Shown here: in pieces, positions 56,901 through 64,000 of the stretch
Position numbering within the stretch: the stretch's first letter is position 1
Layout of the letters: each line of letters starts with the position of its first letter
Origin: Glebionis coronaria
Taxonomy: Eukaryota; Streptophyta; Magnoliopsida; Asterales; Asteraceae
Reading direction: 5' to 3'
NCBI GenBank assembly: GCA_025667525.1
Contig: CM046878.1
Coordinates: 515,228,274-515,292,273 of the forward strand
Length of the DNA: 64,000 nt
Notes under the pieces: model-generated
Seen by the model: the letters and a program-made list of their open reading frames with translations, nothing else
Told to the model about the DNA's origin: nothing
The model's database searches: none
Made by a program: the position numbers and the translations under genes

Positions 56901-58956
56901 CATGGTAAAAGAAGGCGTCGTGCTTGGACATAAGATCTCGAAAGCCGGTCTTGAAGTAGACCGCGCTAAAGTCGATGTTATCGCAAAGTTGCCTCCACCT
57001 TCAACAGTGAAGGGTGTGAGAAGTTTTCTGGGTCATGCGGGCTTCTACCGTCGATTCATCAAAGATTTTTCTCAAATCGCTCGCCCGATGACCCACCTCT
57101 TGGAAAAAGATAGTCCTTTTATCTTCTCCAAAGAGTGTCTTGAAGCCTTCAACTCGCTTAAGGATAAGCTAACTAAGGCACCCGTCTTGGTTACCCCTAA
57201 TTGGGAGCTTCCCTTTGAGTTGATGTGCGATGCTAGTGATTTTGCTATTGGAGCGGTTCTTGGACAAAGAGTGAACAAACACTTCCAACCGATCCATTAC
57301 GCTAGCAAGACAATGACGGGGGCACAATTGCATTATACGACAACCGAAAAAGAGCTTTTAGCTGTTGTCTATGCTTTTGAAAAGTTTCGCCCCTATCTTG
57401 TCCTTTCCACCACCATTGTGTATACCGATCATTCCGCGCTGAAGTACTTGTTGACAAAGCAAGATTCCAAACCAAGACTTCTTCGCTGGGTTTTGCTGCT
57501 CCAGGAATTTAAAATCGAAATTCGCGATAAAAAAGGAGCAGAAAACCTAGCCGCGGACCATCTTAGCAGACTTGAGGATCCATACCAAGGGGATCATCCG
57601 ACCAAAGAAATCAATGATTCTTTTCCCTTGGAGACCTTAATGTCTATAAACTCGAAGCCGAATGAAACCCCGTGGTTTGCGGACTTTGCAAACTACTTGG
57701 CGGGTGGAATTCTCAAGGAAGGGTTGACGTCTCAACAAAAGAAGAAGTTCTTCACCGACATTAAGACTTACTTTTGGCACGACCCTTACCTATTCAAACA
57801 ATGTGCCGACCTGATTATCCGTCGATGTGTTGATGGACCGGCAGCATCTGAAATCCTTGATGCTTGCCACAAAGGACCCACCGGTGGTCACTTTGGTCCC
57901 AACTACACCGCCAAGAAAGTGTTTGATTCGGGATTTTATTGGCCCTCCATATACCGTGACGCTCACGATATGGTCAAACGATGTGATGTTTGCCAAAAGC
58001 AAGGCAAAATCACACATAAAGACGAGATGCCTCAGAGTTTCATTCAAGAGTGTGAAATTTTTGATGTGTGGGGTATCGACTTTATGGGGCCATTCCCTTC
58101 ATCTAAAGGAAACAAATACATCCTTGTAGCCGTTGACTACGTTTCTAAGTGGGTTGAAGCCAAAGCTTTTCCTACTAATGACGCAAGGGTGGTTTGTAAC
58201 TTTTTGAAAGCTTTATTCGCTAGATTCGGTGTGCCTCGTGCCATTATTAGTGATCGTGGGACTCATTTCTGCAATGACCAATTTGCTAGAGTCATGGCTA
58301 AGTACGGTGTAAATCATCGTCTTTCCACAGCCTACCACCCACAAACTAATGGCCAGGCTGAAATATCAAACCGAGGGCTGAAGCGAATTCTTGAAAGAAC
58401 CGTGGGAGAGCATCGTGCCGCATGGGCTGATAAACTCGATGATGCTTTGTGGGCTTTCCGTACTGCTTACAAGACCCCGATCGGCTGTACGCCTTATCGT
58501 CTTGTGTACGGGAAAGCGTGCCACCTCCCCATTGAGTTGGAACACAAGGCTTATTGGGCCTTGAAGTGGGCTAATTTTGATATAAACAAAGCCGGTGACC
58601 TACGCAAGATCCAACTCAATGAGCTGAATGAACTTCGGAATGAGGCTTATGAAAATTCTTTGATCTATAAGGAAAGAACTAAGCTCATTCACGACTCCAA
58701 GATCAAAAACCGAGAGTTCCATGTTGGAGACAAAGTCTTACTTTTTAACTCTCGGTTGAAAATCTTTTCGGGCAAGCTCAAATCTCGTTGGTCCGGCCCA
58801 TTCACCATTGCCCAAATTTTTCCATATGGTACTCTCGAGCTCGCTCAACCTAATGGACCGAATTTTAAGGTGAATGGCCAACGAGTGAAGTTGTACTTTG
58901 GTGAGGACACCTCCAAGGAGGTGATACCATCCCTCACCACGTTCCCCATGAACTGA
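53923..58956 (+). CDS. pol: Gag remainder and Pol polyprotein of element G
   Basis: 1677 codons open after the stop; the first codon is GTG, so a separate start would be the ATG at 53959. In order (residues counted from 53923): rest of Gag, with zinc knuckle [13 protein letters not shown] at 101-113 (CX2CX3HX4C, Athila form); Q/P-rich linker; aspartic protease with ADLGAS (Asp 480); reverse transcriptase with [24 protein letters not shown] and catalytic FMDD at 954-957; RNase H with CDASDFAIG (Asp 1103); integrase HHCC zinc region from about 1316; core Asp 1386, Asp 1444 and Glu 1480, a D-D35-E spacing; and a C-terminal [10 protein letters not shown] domain. All catalytic residues that I can place are present, so this Pol may work if translated. 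Confidence 0.95.
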   Translation: MHQINTFYNGLSMSDQDSLNSASGGNLLAKTSNAAWDIIENKSRVQTKSVQTNVASASTNDSDKRLDKITTLLESLVTHTVSNNNSNNAKNAQVNAVSQPCEICGGPHSYTTCTATQDYPAENVNAAYGTYQQPAYQARPQGDRNLLSYRSNNYLSPPGFPPANPNQQQNLNRPNQQQQQPRQPYILPHKQQQPPQRNNQVYQQPAYQPPAYNAPPNQPTALHQEVETYMRTNDAIVGNLQREVLNLKADLVKQGNDLRADMRNTLDSQTNDLRNMMASFFQSSQPSSSGTLPSNTVANPRGEMKAITTRSGKGTKEPELPIPPPVVVTKENESPAPIPPPSPSPTSPPLSSTPPPPVVVSDPIPLKPSSSSNIPYPSRLRKEKQKSKDDIQVSNFLKMFKKLNFNISFAEALAHMPKYAKMFKDLLSDKEKLLDIANTQLNENCSAVLLRKLPTKLGDPGRFLIPCNFPGVENWMALADLGASINLMPLSVWKQLSLPELVPTKMTLELANRTVAYPVGIAEDVIVGVDKFTFPADFVVVDYEMDPRVPLIVGRPFLRTGRTLIDVEAGELIMRVGDDKLVFNMGKLSKQPYSSESVNCIDVLDETCEEHFKDACKNITTSLPNVETVSSIDSSLSLFGESDFLWKDLEATLEDVKQDNDDSTANWDDDLSFIANLLREDNPSPPSPTIIAIETPTSNTPPVDNPPDLELKELPPHLEYVFLEEEKKSPVIIAKDLKDEEKARLVAVLKDHKKAIAWKISDIRGIDPHFCTHKILMEDDFKPTIQSQRRVNPKIHEVIKTEVLKLLDAGMIYPISDSPWVSPIHCVPKKGGITVVPNEHNELIPTRLVTGWRVCIDYRKLNDATRKDHFPLPFMDQMLERLAGNEYYCFLDGFSGYFQIPIDPQDQEKTTFTCPYGTFAYKRMPFGLCNAPGTFQRCMLAIFHDMVEQTMEVFMDDFSVFGDSFSACLANLERMLQRCEDTRLVLNWEKCHFMVKEGVVLGHKISKAGLEVDRAKVDVIAKLPPPSTVKGVRSFLGHAGFYRRFIKDFSQIARPMTHLLEKDSPFIFSKECLEAFNSLKDKLTKAPVLVTPNWELPFELMCDASDFAIGAVLGQRVNKHFQPIHYASKTMTGAQLHYTTTEKELLAVVYAFEKFRPYLVLSTTIVYTDHSALKYLLTKQDSKPRLLRWVLLLQEFKIEIRDKKGAENLAADHLSRLEDPYQGDHPTKEINDSFPLETLMSINSKPNETPWFADFANYLAGGILKEGLTSQQKKKFFTDIKTYFWHDPYLFKQCADLIIRRCVDGPAASEILDACHKGPTGGHFGPNYTAKKVFDSGFYWPSIYRDAHDMVKRCDVCQKQGKITHKDEMPQSFIQECEIFDVWGIDFMGPFPSSKGNKYILVAVDYVSKWVEAKAFPTNDARVVCNFLKALFARFGVPRAIISDRGTHFCNDQFARVMAKYGVNHRLSTAYHPQTNGQAEISNRGLKRILERTVGEHRAAWADKLDDALWAFRTAYKTPIGCTPYRLVYGKACHLPIELEHKAYWALKWANFDINKAGDLRKIQLNELNELRNEAYENSLIYKERTKLIHDSKIKNREFHVGDKVLLFNSRLKIFSGKLKSRWSGPFTIAQIFPYGTLELAQPNGPNFKVNGQRVKLYFGEDTSKEVIPSLTTFPMN

Positions 58957-60863
58957 ATTTGGGTCGAGTCAGGCTCGTGACTCGGTTATCAAAAACACGC
59001 GCTCCTCGGGAGGCAGCCCGAGTATCTATCCCTTTAACCCCCTAAGTGTAGGGGAGGACCTATTCTGGTCGTTTGTGTTTGTGTGGTGATGTGCTTACAG
59101 GGATAACTGCAATCTTGGAAATCTTCGAAGAACCGTGCTCCCGTGTTATCCGAAATCCGGTTCTATCTCTCACCTATCGTGATTCAATTTTCTTCATACT
59201 CACATTTGAAATTGATCACTTTAGTCATCTCTTCCTTAACTCGAGTTAACCAACGTGCACAATGTCATAAGTGTAGGGGAGACTTTTCCCACATGCTTAA
59301 ACATTGAGGACAATGTTTATCTTAAGTGTAGGGGAGACTTCTATCGAAGTTTTAAGTGGACTTTTCCATGAAAATGCCTTCAATTAACCGGAAAATCATA
59401 TTTTTCAACATTTTTCAAATTTTTTATTAACTTTGGCCATTTAGTCGTAATTTTTAAACTTTTATCGTTGCTTTCATATGTATATATCCCGCAATAAAGT
59501 CAAAATTTTAATAAAGTGTTGTAGCTAGTTTAGATATCTTTGACATATTAGGCCCGTTGCGTTTATTTTGACTCAACCCGAATAGACTTATCCAAGTTTA
59601 TTCTAGCTAGTATCCTTAACCATGTAGACCTTAATTGGTTTATTAGGCTAAGTATCCACGAGTCTCATTATTTGAGATTTTAAATTGTGGAGGACGAGAA
59701 ATGATAGAGTCAATTATAAGTCGGTATTCTTGCGCAAGCTCACTTGGTGTAATTATTTGCCTATTCTCCCATCACTTGCTAATAATTTATCTGCAATAAG
59801 TAAGGTCGTACGATTTGAAAAGTTACTTAGCTTCTAGCCCAAGATCGTTTAAAAGTTGCTCGGTAATGATAAGAGTTCATAGCCAAGGCATAACTTATGA
59901 AGCGGGGCGCGAAGATTGGCGAGTCCGAAAAGGCCCTAACAAGGCATGAGGATTCAATTTTATTGCTGAAGATCCAAAGTGATGTGAAAAGCATTATTCC
60001 TAAAGTCAATATGAAGGATCAAGACTCACGACGAAAAGCAATCAACTCCCATAAAGATCATGGAGAAGTCTATCCGAAAAGACCCTAACAAGGTATGAGG
60101 ATAAATAGATCCAAGTCCGAAAAGGAGGCGGATCGTTGTATCTCAAAATCCCAATTAGAGATTGAAGAAATAATCATGAAGTCGTGGTCAACAAAGTTGG
60201 AGTACCCCTCAAAAGTCTCCAAGTGAAGAAACTCTATTATGATGAGAAGACCATTATCTCAAGAACGTCTCTCGAAGATATGAAGTATGAAGTACATGCC
60301 AAATATCGGCCCGAGAAAGGTCTCAAATCGTGAACAAAGTTATGCCAAGATATGAACTTTTTGATATCCCGAGAAGCAGTTTTAAGAGATTTTGTCCTTT
60401 AGCTAACTATTGATCAAATCGTCCTACTTTGCTTTCAGCCTTAATAAACTATCGAAATAAGTCCAAAAAATGCATCTTCATGATCATTCTAAGACAAAAA
60501 TAAAATATAAGAGATACAATTAGGAATAAGGGAGTTTAAGCATTTAATTAAGCCATGTGTGTAAGTGTTTGATTTACTAACTTATGATAACAATGATCTC
60601 GTTTTTAAGCTTAGTTTGGGGAACGTGAAACTTGAGGGTGAAAAATCTTCGCAACACCAAAGCCCTAATGTAAGTCCTTGATTTCTTTACAAGTTATTTC
60701 CATCCTTTTGTTTATTTTAAAGTTTTAAGTTCTCTTTGTATTTTAATTGTTGTTTAGTAGAGTTTAAATAAGGCCAAGGTTGATTGATTATGAGAAAAAT
60801 GTAAAAATTGCTTTATCACTAAGCATTGCATGAGGGCATGGCAATGGTTAAGTGTAGGGGATT
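58957..60863 (+). other. 3' region of element G between pol and LTR
   Basis: 1.9 kb with no env-like or other convincing frame. CTCGGG/CCCGAG around AGGCAG at 59005-59022 and AAACATTG/CAATGTTT around AGGA at 59299-59318 are perfect hairpins. The purine motif TAAGTGTAGGGGA occurs four times (59043, 59268, 59323, 60849), the last being the working tract. A phrase near CCGAAAAGGCCCTAACAAGG occurs at about 59927 and again at 60074. Confidence 0.75.
60849..60862 (+). other. Polypurine tract of element G
   Basis: TAAGTGTAGGGGAT, one base from the 3' LTR start. Three near-identical copies lie 1.5-1.8 kb upstream. Confidence 0.85.
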
Positions 60864-62391
60864 TGATAGGTGTGTAAACACCCATCCTTTTACCACTTAA
60901 TTCTGGCTAAAACAAGACCAAAACACGTATTAAATATCATTTGTTTGGAATTATGCGTGGTTTTTGTGTTTATTGTGTTTTCAGAGCTAACCGGATGAAT
61001 ATTAAAGAAAACATGGGATCGCACGGGATTTATCAAGGAAAAAGACTCAAGACGAAGTCTATTGTCCAAGAGGTGCAAAAGATTTGAAGTCACTGGGCCT
61101 ATTCAAAGATTTATCGAAGAAAAGGACCAAAGACGGAAGATTTACATAAGTCGAAGAAACTCAAGTCTATTTAACGAAGAAATTAAAAGACGAGTTGAAT
61201 TTAATCGACAACAAATCCCGAATCAGAATCGAAAACGTCAACTTTTCTGAAAAGACGAGAAGACAAGAAGAAAGGGAGAAAGCCCACTCACCAACCAACC
61301 ACTAGGAGTATAAATAGATTCCTCCTTCACACAATTAGGGAGTTAGTTCATTTTTTCTTTTTCCAGTTCTTTTGGTTCGTAGCTTCATCACAAACACCAT
61401 TAGGGTGTTTGATGATTTTTCATTTTCTTTTTCAATCTTGTAATCCTTAATCATTAACATTGTTACTCTTCTATTAATCAATCCATTCCATCTTTCTATT
61501 CATCTTGTTCTTCATCATTTTTATTGCAAGTTTCTAAGTTTCTTATTTGATTCAAGTTTGATTTCAAAAAGTTGTTGATTTAGTGTTTTTATTGGTGGGA
61601 TTTGTTACTTATGGTATTTAAATGATTTATGTTTGATTTGGTTAAACCTTTTTACTTATTTAGTTTAATTTTGAATTGATTCGAGTCCTTTGTTTTGCTG
61701 TTACTGCTACTGTTCGTGATTCCCAGGACTTTCCGAACTGAGCCTATATTCCGAATAGGGATTCTCATTTTTCTTTTACTCGGAATATTTTCAATATTCC
61801 GCATAGATAGCTTCTTCATTTCCTTATTCGGAATATTTTTCCGAATAGACCATATTTCCCGAATAGCCTTAACTTTCCGCATAAGCTAAGTTTTCCTTTT
61901 CCCCTGTTCGGAATATCTATATATTCCGAATAACCCATATTTTCCGCATAGACCCCTTTTATTCCGCATGGCACAAAATATTCCGAATAGGACGAGTTTT
62001 CCGCATAGCATATTTTCCGCATAGGCCTTGATATTCCGCATAAGAGCTTTTTCCGCATGAGGCAATTTTTCCGAATCATACAATTATTCCGCATAGATGT
62101 CAACTTTCCGAATAGAGCTGTCGTTCCGAATGGCCATACTTTCCGCATAAGTCTTACATTCCGCATAGGGTATTTTTCTGTAAGGGTATTTTTTCCAAGT
62201 ATTAATTCAAGTTTTGATTTTTATTTGTTGCTTGTGTTAAGTTTACTTCATTACCATTTCATTCATTTATCTGTTTAGTAGAAAACCAAATCCACTTTTT
62301 GTCACCAAGAACAAATCATTCCACTTTTAACTGAGATCAATTCGAGAGGATTCCGAGAAATATTTTGAACCCATAGAAAATCATTGTATTA
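60864..62391 (+). repeat. 3' LTR of element G
   Basis: Same length as the 5' LTR (1528 bp), offset by 9327 bases. I found one base difference. TATA box at 61309-61316 and motif array at about 61725-62177. Followed by GTGGC. Confidence 0.96.
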
Positions 62392-62396
62392 GTGGC

Positions 62397-62683
62397 CCTA
62401 TAGCGTCTAAGCGGCGATTAATCGACCTTATTGGTTTTGTATTGCAACGCTATGGAGTAGTACATTATCATTTTAGTATTATATCAACTCTGAAATAAAA
62501 ATAAATAAGAAAAATAAAATAAAATTTAATAAGTTAAAATTAATAAAACATAAATACGGAGTAGGAAATTATAAAAGGCTTGTGTTGTTATTAAAATGAG
62601 TAAAATTATCCAAAAACACGCAAAACATAAATTTACAAAGTTTTACAAATTATAAATTATAAAAGGCAAACAAACACAGTAAA
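62397..62683. other. Unassigned AT-rich flank right of element G
   Basis: No gene or element end seen. GGCGATTAATCGA near 62413 is the reverse complement of TCGATTAATCGCC near 51508 on the other side of G, so G may sit inside an older palindromic sequence; part of the match is self-complementary in itself. Confidence 0.4.
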
Positions 62684-64000
62684 TGTGAGACCCCAAAAAT
62701 CTGACATGGAACAATTAGGCAACGAAGGGGTAACACGTCATAGTACAAGAAAAAAATGAATTACAATTCATACAAATCTGACGAAATAAAAACATGTACA
62801 TTACATCATAAAAGGTCAGAGTTTTTTTTAGACATAGGTCCCAGAGTTTTTTTAAAAGCGGAAAATTATATTATTTCGTCTCGATTTATAACAATAAGTT
62901 GCCCAAAAGATTGAATAAACTTCTAATAGTTTATATAAAACAAATCTTTCAAAAGCATTAGAGAAATCTCCGAGCTGCGATAATATCCTGCGGGCTCCCA
63001 TCCAGGCAAAGCTAAGTAATAATACCTGAGATTAAACATGTAAAATCGTCAACATAAAGTTGAGTGATATTCATAGGTTTAGCAGTAAAGGTGTGGAACA
63101 CAAGCATTCATTTGTAAAACAAGTAAATAGGGAGTATGGTTATGATCATTAACCATAGTCCGAAACCATTATTGTTGATGTTTAGTTCATGAACCGAAGC
63201 TTAACTCAGTGTAAGTTCCGCTAGGGAGTATTCAGCCTAAATACTCAAGTATAAACGAATATTAGTGCGTCAAGGTAATCGGGACGGGGATAGTTAATCC
63301 CGATGGATCCACCCACAACATTCGCGCTTCGCGCAATGCACATCGGATAATTAACGGTTCATGATCGGGAGAGGAAACTTAAGGCTAGACTAAAAAGCAA
63401 TAATAACACTGAAAACCTGAAAATCATACATGTTCTGGATAGCATACAAGTTCTGGATAGCATATAGTTTTTAAATGGTTGTATTCCACCATGTAAAATA
63501 TCACCCCGTGTTTAGAAACCATGTACAAGTGAAAAGGGGCTATGAACTCACCTTAGCCACGAGGTAAGTCAATCACGGTACTCAGCAACTGAGTAGAAAC
63601 AATGGTAGTGAGACGATCACCGACGATATGAATGCCCGGGGAAACACGAAAACCACAACCTATCAAAATAAGGCGCGCGTTAAGACTCGAACTCAATATC
63701 GTTATATATACAAAATATAACATGACTCAAATGTTTTCAAAGTATTATTGTTTCAAAACCATTGACACGAACCAAATGAATTCATACTAACCATTTATTC
63801 CAACACTACACGTTAAAACACTTGAACACTTGAAAATGACCCGTTATACGACGCCAAGTTAACGCAAGTCAAACTATTATTTACCCTTATTGGGACCAGT
63901 AGCTAAGTAATTTATATAATGACTAAGCACTTGAATAAGTCATCATGTCCGATGATGAATACTCAAACTCACGCAACACAAACATTGAACTACGTGTCCA
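62684..64000 (-). mobile_element. Element H: Tekay-like LTR, runs off the window
   Basis: TGTGAGACCCC at 62684 is the reverse complement of a GGGGTCTCACA LTR end. The following kilobase has the same plan as F's LTR on the plus strand (TACCTG... then GTCAACATAAAGTTGAGTG, then a spaced ATCGGGA/TCCCGAT hairpin near 63280). No primer site lies to the left, so this would be the outer border of a minus-strand 3' LTR or a solo LTR. The strand is inferred. Confidence 0.5.

Larger units (their letters stand above)
51537..62391 (+). mobile_element. Element G: complete young Athila-type gypsy retrotransposon
   Basis: Two LTRs of 1528 bp, a tRNA-Asp-type primer site, a gag-pol frame with protease, reverse transcriptase, RNase H and integrase in the gypsy order, repeated purine tracts and a perfect duplication GTGGC. 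The sequence [12 protein letters not shown] inside RT and the primer site mark the Athila/Cyclops/Calypso group. I see only one LTR difference (C/A near 52890 versus 62217), so the insertion is very recent. No env-like frame lies between pol and the 3' LTR. One in-frame stop in gag is the only obvious defect. Confidence 0.97.

Noticed and set aside
58957..60863. env-like third gene of an Athila element
   Set aside because: The longest frame here is about 63 codons and has no signal peptide or transmembrane segment.
62397..62683. Palindromic MITE surrounding element G
   Set aside because: Only 13 bases match between the two sides and ten of them are self-complementary, so the evidence is too weak for a call.

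Overview
The window looks like nuclear DNA of a flowering plant, made almost wholly of transposable elements. I see no host gene, rRNA, tRNA or CRISPR array. The Gag and Pol wording of the copia elements is the type I associate with very abundant elements of Asteraceae (Tanacetum/Artemisia-like). That taxon is recognition, not proof.

Layout. (A) 1-11323, + strand: a Ty1/copia element with its 5' LTR outside the window. Its gag-pol is broken by frameshifts and stops. (F) 11324-24426, - strand: a Tekay-like gypsy element, of which the 5' part is visible (primer site, LTR, some internal DNA). (D) 14765-23154, + strand: a non-autonomous gypsy-type element with 2.9 kb LTRs, lying inside F's LTR with the target duplication ATACT. 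(E) about 24432-30134, - strand: a SIRE-like copia element whose reverse transcriptase gene is split by F. (B) 31121-46550, + strand: an old copia-like element without readable genes. (C) 31557-38982, + strand: a gag-only copia element related to A, lying inside B's 5' LTR with the target duplication TGTGA. 46551-51531: decayed DNA-transposon sequence, including a broken PIF/Harbinger ORF1-like (Myb/NAM-associated) gene. (G) 51537-62391, + strand: a complete, very young Athila-type gypsy element with target duplication GTGGC and a nearly intact 1.7 kb-codon Pol frame. (H) about 62684-64000: the end of another Tekay-like LTR, probably on the - strand.

Insertion order read from the nesting: the DNA-transposon host is oldest; E and B went into it; F went into E; D and probably A went into F; C went into B; G is very recent.

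The most unusual content is not protein coding. Three unrelated elements carry arrays of RNA-hairpin-like units whose arms change sequence while keeping complementarity: six modules in the 3' region of C (one homologous module in A), five hairpins with a conserved GGGA loop inside D, and a 23-copy TTCCG(A/C)AT array in both LTRs of G in which every reverse copy forms a perfect hairpin with its forward neighbour. Short irregular motif arrays also sit in the leaders of A and C. All counts and pairings were made by eye.
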